Shown here piece by piece: positions 36,421 through 46,536 of a stretch of DNA of 64,000 bases. A model generated the notes under the pieces. That model was not told where the DNA came from. It saw nothing but the letters and a program-made list of their open reading frames with translations, and made no database searches. The stretch is taken from NCBI GenBank assembly GCA_038093515.1, contig JBBPSI010000008.1, positions 248,001 through 312,000 of the forward strand, given 5' to 3'. A program made the position numbers and the translations under genes. The stretch is from Butyriboletus loyo (Eukaryota; Basidiomycota; Agaricomycetes; Boletales; Boletaceae). Position 1 is the stretch's first letter; each line of letters opens with the position of its first letter.

Positions 36421-37435
36421 TTACTGTAGCTGACTCAACCAATCCTTTAACTCGTTCAACCCATCGCTGCTCGATTCGTTCTTGGCCTCTCCGACTTTCA
36501 CCCAGGTCGAGACAAATTCGACGTCCCCTCCCTCCCACTCATTGAATTTGAACGCGCCACCCCCCGCACCACTGCATGCCAGACCACCCGTTTCCGTTTC
36601 TTCCCCTTCTCCCAGACTCTCCACCCCGACACCCCCCGACTGCGCAGCCCTCCTCTTCTCAAGTTCGCGCTCCAGAATAGTGCGAACTCGGGTAATTGCG
36701 ACTTCGCTTGCCGAGTTAGACGAGGCGCCGGCTTTGAGAAGATCTGTCTTGTGTGCGAGAATAAGGAGTGTTGGCGTGGACTGTGTCGGCGGGAGTGATG
36801 TTATTGCATGTAAAACGCAATGCAAGTGTCTAGTGGTAGTCAAAAACATGTCAATTCCTGAGTATTGAGTAAACGGAGAGAGCACGTACTCGGCGACGAC
36901 GGAACCATTGCGTGAAATCGTGCTGCAGTCGACTACAAATGCGACAGCTTTGGCATCCTTGAGATGCTCCCGAAACTGGTCCCTGATCCGCGGGTGTCCA
37001 GGTACATCGATCACTCGCAACGTCTTGGTGGGAGACAGCATCATCTGCGCCAAATTTGTCTGCAATGATGTATGCGACGGCAATGTTTGATTGTATGCCA
37101 GCTGATCTTTTTCACCGTCAGAACTGTACAATTTTTAGGAGACACGTGGTGAACTGACTGACATTCGACAGTATGGCAGTTTTGCCAGAGTCGGGAGGTC
37201 CAACTAACAGGAGAGCATTGCCTCTGGATCGCGATTTGCTCCGAGCATATGATATGACTGTGTCCGAGTTAGCCTCGTGTGGAATCAAAAGTACTCGATG
37301 AAACGGACCAATAAGGAGGAACAAGGCGATTGCGAGAGAAAGTAATCCAAGGTTGGCAGCGGAGAGGCTGCCAACAAGCGGCAAAACTTCAGGCGTGGCT
37401 GCAATCACAGTCTCATCTGTGTGGTGGTTATCCAT
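36421..37435 (-). CDS. SRP102: Signal recognition particle receptor subunit beta
   Basis: ER membrane GTPase that anchors the SRP receptor alpha subunit. The N-terminal lumenal tail is followed by one membrane helix (NLGLLSLAIALFLLIGPFHR), then the P-loop NALLLVGPPDSGKTAIL. Exon 2 carries SHTSLQTNLAQMMLSPTKTL, the switch motif RVIDVPGHPRIRDQFREHL and the base-specificity motif LLILAHKTDLLKAGA. The end is FVSTWVKVG... and LNELKDWLSQLQ. An in-frame intron (about 36848-36892) sits between VVAE and HLHCVLHAI. A 40-residue Gly/Glu-rich insertion (SGGVGVESLGEGEETETGG) separates the last two motifs and is not in the yeast protein. Starts at ATG 37435. Confidence 0.92.
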
Positions 37436-37850
37436 AGCGAGACAAAAGACTGGGTTTTTGGGTAATGTTTGACACTCAAGTCAGTTAGCGTAATTGTTTG
37501 GTTTTGTTGGAAACCGAAGGCTTTGGTAAACAAGAAACAACAGAATCTACACGTGCAAGTACGACTAGCCAGTAGTAGCTATAGCTAGTGGGTCACTGAG
37601 AGATACCGATTTCGGACCGTGGGCAACCTAACAAGCCTCTACGCAAATTTACCACCCACACAATTACCCTCTCACAAAGTGGGCATAAATGCCCTCGATG
37701 GAGCGGCCCAATGACGGAAAGAGATACCTGATGGGAGCAGTAAATCTGTCACAGGGCCGTGTGATATTCTTATTGACTTCCCCTTCCGTAGGCTCCGTCT
37801 TGCCCCTTTTCTTTGCTACAGGTCGCCGGCAGTTCGCCCTCCGAGCGGTA
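37436..37850. other. Intergenic, no gene recognised
   Basis: 5' flank of the SRP receptor beta gene. Short open frames on both strands lack splice support and family resemblance. Confidence 0.4.
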
Positions 37851-37852
37851 GC

Positions 37853-37876
37853 ACCACGCAACCGAGGTTGCGTGGT
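37853..37876. repeat. Perfect 11-bp inverted repeat
   Basis: ACCACGCAACC, a two-base GA loop, then GGTTGCGTGGT. It could form a very stable hairpin or be a dimeric binding site. It lies at the presumed 3' end of the unrecognised gene below; a role in 3'-end formation is only a guess. Confidence 0.7.
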
Positions 37877-37879
37877 AGG

Positions 37880-38585
37880 ACGTGATACCCCCTGCTTTGC
37901 GTGTCGTTAATAAGTAGATGCACAAAATATATTGAAAACTTACCAATGCGAATGTGGCGGGTTCTTTTTCTGATATTTCCTGGAGAGATTCCCCGGTCTT
38001 TTCCTGTTAACCAATCAACTATGTCCTTCTCTGCAATCCAACAGGAAACACACTGATCGGGAAAAAAGAATCCAGATAGGAACAGGAGATCGACGCTTCT
38101 GTTTATGCCAAGTGGTCCATCTTGTCGTATCACCGTGAAGACGGAAACTGCAGCTCCGGCGTCTCCCATACAGATATAACTCAAGATAGGCCAGCACAGG
38201 CCACGAGTACGGATACCTCTTGGCGATCGTGGGGTCGCATTTTTTTACCTTGCGCGCGAATCATGATGGTGAGCAACTGGGAATGAGGGCTGATAACACT
38301 GATCGATCGATCACCAACCTCGTTCAGAAATTGCCGGAAAGCAACGGGGTTCTGCTCCTCGATAGAGACAAAACCAGAGGCATCCAGATGTTTTAGTGCT
38401 TTAGACTTTATAAAGGTCTACAACCAGAAAGTATGCATTTAGCGTTCACGACTCTGAAATTAGGAACGTACTGTGAAAATACGAAAATCTTCGGAAGACA
38501 TGCGGGTCTCCATTAACAGGCTTCCGACACGGTCAATGCGGTTGTCGGGCATTGCTACGATACAGGAGGCTTCGGTGGTCATCAT
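37880..38585 (-). CDS. Unrecognised multi-exon gene
   Basis: A plausible start is the double ATG at 38585/38582: MMTTEASCIVAMPDNRIDRV and GSLLMETRMSSEDFRIFT. A donor GTACGT and an acceptor at GTTGTAG (about 38411) join it in phase to TFIKSKALKHLDASGFVSIE and EQNPVAFRQFLNEVGDRSIS, ending LLTIMIRAQ before a GTAAAA donor. Further exons toward 37900 are uncertain (MGDAGAAVSVFTVIRQDGPL is one candidate). I do not recognise the family. The 3' boundary is a guess. It follows FRG1 on the same strand, with 209 bp between FRG1's stop and this start. Confidence 0.45.
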
Positions 38586-38794
38586 GGTTTTTGTCTGGGG
38601 GATAATCATTGAAATCCTATCTTTCATCTACCAGTCATTTGTTTGTCCATCGTTGACGATTTCCTGTTCTGGGTTCAAGGACTCTGAAAATTTGCTTGAG
38701 GAAACACCCTTGCCAATCCGGCGGGCACGAGTCCAATCGATACGACACACAGAGTAAAATACGGTGTACGTGTATAGATAAAATCATCCATGAT

Positions 38795-39813
38795 TTAGCA
38801 GAATCGATCGCTATAAATGGATTAAGCCAATAGTCCATTAGGCAATGGACAACATACCTCTTCAGCTTTGACCTACGATTCAACAGTGCCTCGGCCAGGC
38901 GACCTTCTTTCTGAGCACGTTTCAACTGTGTAACAATGTCATCCTTCCGAGTGGTGCATACATAAATCCAGGCCTACCTCTTTCTTGTCATCTTTCGACG
39001 TGATGGACCGTCCTGCGCCCCATGCCTGATGCAGACGGCTAAGATGCAACAACGTTTGACATTTTAACGCGAAAGTCATCGAAAAAAGAAAAGGAAAACT
39101 CACTTGACACTCGCCTCATCGATGACAGTCATCTCCGATCCGGCTTCTCGTTTCTTCTTCTCCTCGTGGACTTCTTTCTTGTATTTGCTCTGTATTTTTA
39201 TCCAAAAGCGCTCCTTGAAGCCAATTTCTTCAGAATCTCCCCTTAATTGTAAGGCACCACCCGCAACCTCGTCCACGCTGAGATAGTTTTCGTATACGTT
39301 CATGAATGCCACCATGCCGTCTGGCAAAACCACTGGGGTCCACTCCTCTTCTGGGCCTCGAGCCTCCCTGTTTGCCGAGACGATCCCATGCTTGTCACAG
39401 GATAAAAACTTCCCCTCCCCAGTGCCCGTTCGGAGATTGATGGTAGGGGAGCCAGCGACACGCGTCGTAACCCACACTTGTGCGACCTCGGTCGGCTCGC
39501 GATCGAGCAATGACGCTGACTCGGAAGTGCCTTCTTTATCAAGAGGGTGGAATATAATCTTGTTTCGCGTCGAGTCGAAGTTCACGGAGATAGGCGAAGG
39601 ATCTGAGGGATGCATTATGAATGTTGGGCCGCGTATTTCTGCTGGAGATTCAGGCATGACCCAGGTATCGGGAGCCTCCTCCTCCTCGACCCGCCTCTGT
39701 TTGCTAGAGCTGCCCTCATCATCGTCTCTCTTCCGTTTCTTCTTCGTCTTCTCTCCTTTAAACTTCAATTTGGTTGGGCGTGCCTTGTCGGCAGACATGT
39801 GTGCTACTAACAT
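38795..39813 (-). CDS. FRG1-like actin-bundling/RNA-associated protein
   Basis: Homologue of FRG1, a nucleolar protein with a beta-trefoil (fascin-like) domain linked to RNA processing. The N-terminus is basic: ADKARPTKLKFKGEKTKKKR, then a Ser/Glu linker. The trefoil region includes TINLRTGTGEGKFLSCDKHG and WTPVVLPDGMVAFMNVYENY. After introns the C-terminus reads QLKRAQKEGRLAEALLNRRS and KLKSDRFC; this last piece needs the intron about 38807-38858 removed and matches the conserved FRG1 ending (RRAKLKxDRYC), which fixes the stop at 38795. The start is ATG 39813 or, just as likely, ATG 39798 (MSADKARPTKLK). Divergent from the uL24 gene. Confidence 0.92.
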
Positions 39814-39947
39814 GACTTTGGTTCCAACTTAATGGTTGGGGACGCAACTCGGCAAAATCCGGTTCACAAACTTTGAACCAAACAACTCGTTCCATACATC
39901 CACACTACGAGCCCACCGACACCGTCACCGACGTCCTCAAGATCAAG

Positions 39948-40685
39948 ATGAAGTACAATCCCGGTCAGTTCTGTCTTATTCTACGCTGTGATCACTTCTA
40001 TGCACTTTCTGTACGAAATTGCCATTTCTTGTCGGACCATACGCTGGATGGGAAGGGCATAGTTCAGATGGATCGAGGGTCACTTCGATAGGTGATACAA
40101 CGAGATACTCATCTTCATCATTTACAGACGTTTCCTCTTCGCGGCGCAAGGCCCGCAAGGCACACTTCAGTGCCCCTTCGTCCGTCCGCCGTAAAATCAT
40201 GTCTTCACCTCTCTCGAAGGAACTACGGGGAAAGCACAACGTAAGTGGACATCTGGGACAGTCTCCGCTTTCCCCAATCTCACCCCGCTTTATTTACATT
40301 TAGACGCGATCACTTCCTATCCGTAAGGACGACGAAGTCAGAATTGTGCGCGGGAAGTACAAGGGTCGGGAAGGAAAGGTTACTCAGGTGTACCGCAAGA
40401 AATGGGTTATTCACGTCGACCGTGTACAACGCGACAAATCGAATGGCGCATCGGTGCCTATTGGCATCCACCCCTCCAAGGTTGTCATCCTTAACATCAA
40501 GCTCGACAAAGACAGGCATGTCGATCTGAACCGCTTTCAACTCCGTTATCTGACCTTTGTTACAGACGAGCAATCTTGGACCGCAAGGACAGAAAGAAGA
40601 CCGAAAAATCCGATGATGTGGAGATGGTTGACGTATGTCATCACCTTTCATGCAATTGTATGCTTGACTCACCTTCAACAAGTAA
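39948..40685 (+). CDS. RPL26: Cytosolic 60S ribosomal protein uL24 (L26)
   Basis: Large-subunit protein near the exit tunnel. The first exon codes only MKYNP (ATG 39948). After an intron comes [20 protein letters not shown] and [18 protein letters not shown]; after a second intron [40 protein letters not shown] (KOW motif) and [21 protein letters not shown] last coding exon ends [12 protein letters not shown]. The final intron (GTATGT at about 40635 to CAACAAG at 40682) appears to leave only the TAA stop in the last exon. If unspliced, about 38 unrelated residues would be added. Short first exons and terminal introns are usual in fungal ribosomal protein genes. Confidence 0.95.
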
Positions 40686-40912
40686 ATTGCCTGCCACTCC
40701 TCTCCGCCTTACTTTCTTCACTGCACTTCATAAAACTACCATGTATCTATGTGACGCTTCGCACATGATATGCACCATGACCAGTTGATGCCAAGTGGGA
40801 TATATTGAGGCACTTGAGTGAAACAAGCAGGCATTTATGATACAGCATTAACCACTCGACATGCAGAATATGATGGTATAAGAATGCATGGAACAAGTAC
40901 TATTCGAATGGG

Positions 40913-42117
40913 TCAGAAAATCACATCTTCATCCTTGGTGCTCAGTAAGTCCATAGTAACTTCCTCCACCTCTGGCTCCACCTCCGCGGTTTCTTCAGCC
41001 GCACCCTCTTCAATTGTGACCTCTTCAACTGTGACCTCTTCAACTAACACTTCTTCAACTGTCACCTCTTCTCCTGTCACCTCCTCAACTATCGCCTCCT
41101 CTCCTGTCACCTCTTCAATCGCCTGTTCAACCATCTCTTCGACAACATTCTCCTCAACTGCAACATTTTCTGTCACAGTCTCTACCACTGTGTTCTGGCG
41201 TCGGGTCTCATCAGTCTTGATCGACTCCACGGGTTTCCTTTCCGCGTCCGTTGCAGCTCGTTTCGCAGCAGCGGCAATTGCTGCCAGTCTCTTCTTCTTT
41301 CCCTGTACCTTCTTCAACCTATTGACCAGTGAGCCATCCGCATCCATCGAACATGCTATAAACCTAAACCAAGACTTGCCTGAAGAATTCCTCGCGATCC
41401 ATTTCATCCAGTTCACTTAAGATATACTTGATCGTGTTATCGAGTCTCGGAATAATTACATGCTCGATAGCATTCACGCGGCGGTTCGTGGCTCGAATGA
41501 CTTCGTCGAGGATTATAAACGCCGTCTGGAGTGATGCAAGCTCCACAAGCGTCTCGAGCGCCTTGGCGTAAACTTCTTTTGCCCGTAGCACCTGTTGCCC
41601 TCCACGTCCAAGACCTGTGAGGTTAAAATCTAAAGAAAGGCAAAGAAGGCAGCTGAGTCAAACCGCAAATCCAGTAGGCAGAACCAAGTAAAGGCGAGAC
41701 ACACCTGAGCCAGGAACACGATCTGTCTCAAACGCTGGTAAAAGGACACCCGAAACGTTCTCCTGCGTCGCTTTGACACGGAACGTCGCTAGCTTTGCTT
41801 GCTCTTGGACGAGATAGGCAATGTCGCCCGTCGCATACGTGACTTCGGCCATCGAGAACGACGCGAGCTGCATCACTCGTCCCATCTTTCGTTTAGCCTG
41901 GAAGGGAATTCGTTCGGGTCAGGCATTGTAGGGTGATATACTGTGTTCGGCGCACCTCATCCACTTTCTTGAGGATCGCTCGGAACCGTGTGGTGAGGGC
42001 ATCACGCTTCTTCGCGAGCAGGGAGTGGCCCGTCTCAGCACTTTTGAGACGGAGCTTCATGTTCGTTAACGCCATCCGTGTAGCAAAGACATTCTCGCGA
42101 GGCCCTGCACCGGACAT
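40913..42117 (-). CDS. VMA8: V-type ATPase subunit D with long acidic tail
   Basis: Central-stalk rotor subunit of the vacuolar proton ATPase. ATG 42117 gives [20 protein letters not shown] and [20 protein letters not shown], the standard N-terminal coiled coil. Later exons read [54 protein letters not shown] and [20 protein letters not shown], ending the core with [20 protein letters not shown]. The last exon then adds about 120 residues after [12 protein letters not shown], mostly tandem acidic repeats of the [16 protein letters not shown] type, ending TKDEDVIF. Yeast Vma8 stops soon after the core. The tail is in frame through the same exon as the conserved LKKVQGKKK, so it is real unless an unseen intron removes it. 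Confidence 0.93.
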
Positions 42118-42254
42118 TGTTGCTGTACGATGTACTCTGAATGCACCTGGAAGATGATGGCGATTGGGGTAACAGTGAGCGAAGGACACCAATCAATCGT
42201 GACGTTTCGAGGTTGAAGGTCGTGTTGGAGTGCAAATTTTGAGACTTTACTGTC

Positions 42255-42337
42255 GCCGGGGTAGCTCAGCTGGGAGAGCAACAGACTGAAGTTCCTACGC
42301 GTTCTGGAGGTCCCGTGTTCAATCCACGGTCCTGGCA
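42255..42337 (+). tRNA. tRNA-Phe (GAA) with 10-nt intron, second copy
   Basis: Mature parts are identical to the copy at 8706-8788 (GCCGGGG...TCCTGGCA). The 10-nt intron after position 37 differs: TTCCTACGCG, against TTCCGACGGT in the other copy. Flanked by VMA8 and CCT4. Confidence 0.95.
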
Positions 42338-42475
42338 TTCCTTTTTGTCGTCTCTCACTTCGAGCTCTATGGTTGCATTGCTCAGTAGCATCAATGCGTA
42401 AATCTTGCACACACTCAACGAGTAGCTACGGAGCGAGCATCATGGAAAGCAGTTGTTTGCTCTCGGTCTCACTAT

Positions 42476-44492
42476 CTATCTAACTTGTACATAGTCATCA
42501 ATCTTTAGCAGTAGACAAACTGTTTCCGTCGCCAATTCAATCGCGCTGGTGGACACAAGCAAAGGCTGCACGACATCTTCTTCAAGAATGTTAGAAATCA
42601 GGCCCTGAATCGATCATCAGTAATAATTACTCATCGACATCCAAAGTCAACCTACCGTCCGAACGTTAATACCTGCATTGCGGTCTCCGAGAGCATGTCG
42701 ATTGCGCAATTCAGTAACAATCGCAATGGGATTTAGACCCGCGTTTTCTGCGAGGGTGGTGGGGATGACTTCCAATGCATCAGCATATGCCTGGAAGCAG
42801 TAAGCTTCCATGCCCTTCAACGACTGGGCGTACTGAGAAAGGAGGCGAGAGACGTGGATTTCGGGTGAGCCACCACCACAAATGAGTGCTCTGAGACGAA
42901 AACTTCAATATATGCCATGTCGATCGAAATCGGAGTGGTCATACCGCTTCTTTACAATGCAACGTACGACACAGAGGGCATCGTGCAGACTACGCTCGCA
43001 CTCCTCGACGACGAGATTGTTAGCTCCCATTGCGAGAATGCTGACCGTGCGACCTCTGTTCTTGACACCAGTAATTTTGACGACTTTTGCTCCGGCTTGT
43101 GATGTCTCCTCAACCAAATCGGCATATCCAAGCTTGTCCTCTGTGAATGCTTCGATATCCGCGATTGGTTTGCATCCCAGGCTCTTCGAGAGGAAGTCGA
43201 TCTCATCACGCTCGACGTCCTTGACAGCAAGAATGTTAAGGCGCTTGAGGAAGCTGAGAGAAGTGTCATCGACGGCGTCTCGCAGGATGGACTTTTGAAT
43301 GAGGAGGACATTGCAGTTTGCTTTTTTGATCTTCTTGCAGATGTTGAGCAGATATTGGCGACCTTCTTTGATAACCTTGTCCATTTGGCGATAGTCGTTA
43401 ATGACGACAGTGTTATCCATCTAGGTTTCGCGTACGATGAGTAGTATAGACCAGGATGTGCGGGAGACTTACATCGGGCTTTGGTGCACTAAGTTGGAAT
43501 TGAATTATTCCGATCTTGGCCTTTTCCACGCGGGTTAGACCACCAGCGGAGACGATGACATTTTGATTCAAGACAACACCATCCACAAGCTCGGTGTCTT
43601 CGATCGTGCCGCCGACCTTCTTCACTATCCTGACGTCTCTAAGGTCCACACTTGAAGATTGAGTTGTCACCAGACGAGTGACAGCGGCAACAGCGATAGG
43701 CGCAAGAATTGAAGAGTATTGAGAAACAATCTTTATGAGAACAATAAGATCTTCGACACATCGTTAAGAGGCGACACAGACCTTGGAGTTTAACGACGTG
43801 CTGGCTGCGCGAAGCAGGCTTGCCTTATCGTTCAAGTCGACTGGAACCGATACTTCAGTCAAGTACTCCACAGCTTTGACAGATGCCTTGAGAAAAGATT
43901 CCGCGACGATCGTTGGGTGGATTCCCTTCAGGAGCATCTTTTCTGCTGCGCCAAGAAGGCTACCTGCCAGGACAACAACCGAGGTTGTGCCGTCGCCTGC
44001 CTCTACGTCTTGTGCAGCAGACAGGTCAACGAGCTAAAGGAACAATAAATCACTGCTTTGAAGTATCGGACGCAAAATCACCATTTTAGCAGCGGGGTGT
44101 AGCGCTTGAATGCTCCGCAGGATTGTCGCGCCGTCGTTCGTGATAATCACCTCGCCTTTGGCAGTTTGGATCTACAATTTCAATCAACATCTTTGCAACA
44201 CCTTGGTGAAGGATCAGCAAGTCAATACCATCTTGTCCATTCCTCTTGGTCCTAGTGATGTACGAACAGCATCACTGATGGCTGTGTAGGATCGTGAGCC
44301 AGTAAAAAACAGGCTGACACTACGAACAAACCTTTGGCAGCCACCAAGTTGGACATGCGGAGTTCCATGGGCTTACCCTATAAACGCGTTCCATCAGGCT
44401 CAAGAGAGAGTCGCGAGTGTCGTGGGGCTCACCTTGTCGTTGAAGGCGGCATTAGAGCCTGTCCGTTTGGCTTGTGCAGATTTTGTGGCCAT
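42476..44492 (-). CDS. CCT4: Chaperonin CCT subunit delta (CCT4)
   Basis: One of eight subunits of the cytosolic CCT/TRiC ring that folds actin and tubulin. ATG 44492 gives [20 protein letters not shown]. The ATP site is intact: [37 protein letters not shown] and [20 protein letters not shown]. The apical domain reads [20 protein letters not shown] and the return equatorial part [20 protein letters not shown], then [20 protein letters not shown]. The end is [11 protein letters not shown] at 42476. About eight introns, all in phase. [16 protein letters not shown] delta signature ([17 protein letters not shown]) supports subunit delta. Divergent from UFD1 by 187 bp. Confidence 0.96.
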
Positions 44493-44679
44493 TGTGCTGG
44501 ACTAGAAAGGGATCGGACGTGACGGATGGCTATCGACGACTTGGAGAAGGAGACTTGTAATCGACGCGTTTCTGTATCCTTCTTCATTTGGGTGTCACGG
44601 CCTTTGCCGTAAAGGAGTATTGCGTACGCTCGACCCAACGCAGCGCAGGATCCCGCTTATTCTCTAACCACATTCCTTC

Positions 44680-46392
44680 ATGGATTTTGTAAGCGTTACT
44701 TCCGGAGATGCGCTATTTTACTGACCGATGCCTGTAGTTTGGTAATCCGAATGGTCTCGGCGGGCCAGGAGCGTTGTTTGCCCAGCTTGCTCAGTAGGTC
44801 CTCCCTAATTGTTCACGTATTGTGATCTCATCCTGGATCATCGTAGAGGATTTGGCGGCCCGCTTGGCCCTCGAGTTGTCCGTCCCCCAGCAAGGTCATA
44901 CGATGAGTATCTAAAAGCCTACAGCGTAGCCATGCTCCCGGGTAGGGAGCGAGAGAATCTGTCCTACGGTGGAAAGAGTATGTCTGCCGGATCACGTCTA
45001 TCCACTTATTGATCATCTCCTTCAACCAGTTGTTATGCCACCCTCTGCGTTGGCTCATCTCACCAACTTGGACCTCGAATCACCGTGGATGTTCCAGCTT
45101 CGTAATCCTTCGAATCCCGCAGCGTCCACACATGCGGGCGTCTTGGAGTTCATTGCAGATGAGGGCATCGTACATCTTCCATATTGGATGATGAAGACCC
45201 TCCGGCTCGAGGAAGGCGATCCTATCCGAATTACCGGTACAGAACTCCTGAAGGGCAAGTTCGTGAAGCTACAACCTCAAACTGTCCACTTCCTCGAGAT
45301 TTCCGATCCCAAGGCTGTGTATGTCCACTTTCGGACCATAATTACCTTCTCATAGCTGATGTGCGTACAGTCTAGAACAAGCACTCCGTAATTTCTCCGC
45401 TCTCACGCAAGGTGATATCGTTGAGATATGTTATAACTCAATGATATTCGGCTTTCTTGTGATGGAAGTTACACCAGGAGGGGGAGGCATATGTGTTCTT
45501 GACACCGATCTTGAGGTTGATTTCGCTCCCCCGGTTGGCTATGTAGAACCAGAGCGACCCAAAGCGCCTCCCCCCGCGACCATGGCGTCAAAACTCAAAA
45601 TTGATCTCAACTCATCATCACCGGGATCGTCAAGATCGTCGTCATCGCTTGCAGGTGGATTCGTCGCGGGCGGGAATTCCATTGTGAGCAAGGGTGGCGA
45701 CCACTGGGAAAGTTTCAAAGGGAAGGGTGAAACTTTAGTGGGGCGGAAGACCAAAGGAAAGGGGATCAGTCACCGTGGCGTGGAAGACGTTGCCGATGGC
45801 AGCAAAATTATGCGTACAAAGTATGTTCATCCTGTTTTCGGTGCAATGCTTCGCTGACGTTTTTCCTTTCCTTCCAGCAAGCAGAAAGTTGTCACGAGCG
45901 AAACGCTGGAATCTGAGGTCAAGGTACCGGCAGCGTTGAATCTTCCATTCGGAAAGCTGTTTTTTGGTTTCAACGTCGTTCCATACACGCCTCCCGAACC
46001 CAGCCCATCAACGTCTACCGGCCCTTCGAGTCCTCCGGTACGTACCATGTTCTGGCATGTTCGCACTCGCTCACCCCTGCCTCAATTCCTAGGCAACGTT
46101 TACCGGTTCTGGAAACACTCTAAATGGTCGACCTGTTCAAACGACGTCAACAAAAGGGAAAGAGAAGGAAGCCTCTGTTTCGCAATCGCAAGCTAGTCAG
46201 AAATTATGGGGTACTGGGCAAACCCTCGGTTCAAGGACGTTAGCACCGCCACATGTCCCTCCAAGCTTCCGGGGCCGTTCACTTGGAGCTACCGGCACCA
46301 CCTTACAGACTACACCACAGCCCAAGCGACGGAGTCCAACCCCAGATTGGGGTGTGGATGACGATGATATTATCGAGATCGATAGTGACTGA
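44680..46392 (+). CDS. UFD1: Ubiquitin fusion degradation protein UFD1
   Basis: Substrate-recruiting cofactor of Cdc48/p97 with NPL4 in ER-associated degradation. Exon 1 is just MDF (ATG 44680, donor GTAAGC). Then FGNPNGLGGPGALFAQLAQ, SYDEYLKAYSVAMLPGRERE, NLSYGGKIVMPPSALAHLTN, and the double-psi-barrel core STHAGVLEFIADEGIVHLPY, LRLEEGDPIRITGTELLKGK and NFSALTQGDIVEICYNSMIF. LVMEVTPGGGGICVLDTDLE closes the barrel. The C-terminal half is low-complexity Ser/Pro/Lys, with FGKLFFGFNVVPYTPPE, a likely p97/NPL4-binding segment, and ends DWGVDDDDIIEIDSD. About six introns. Confidence 0.95.
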
Positions 46393-46536
46393 ACATTGTA
46401 GAGAGTGGATGGTATGCGTGTACGATGTGTTTATATAGAGACAATTCAAGCAGGGATGATGTTAAGGTTGTGCAACGCAAATGAATTAGTGCAAGTATCA
46501 AGACCCTTGGTACTGGGCGTCGGGTGGCCAAATGGC

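Noticed and set aside
36482..36868. 128-codon plus frame antisense to SRP receptor beta
   Set aside because: Pro/Ser-rich shadow of the Gly/Glu-rich insertion in the real gene.
39302..39832. 176-codon plus-strand frame antisense to FRG1
   Set aside because: Starts and ends have no splice support and the minus-strand FRG1 homology covers it entirely.
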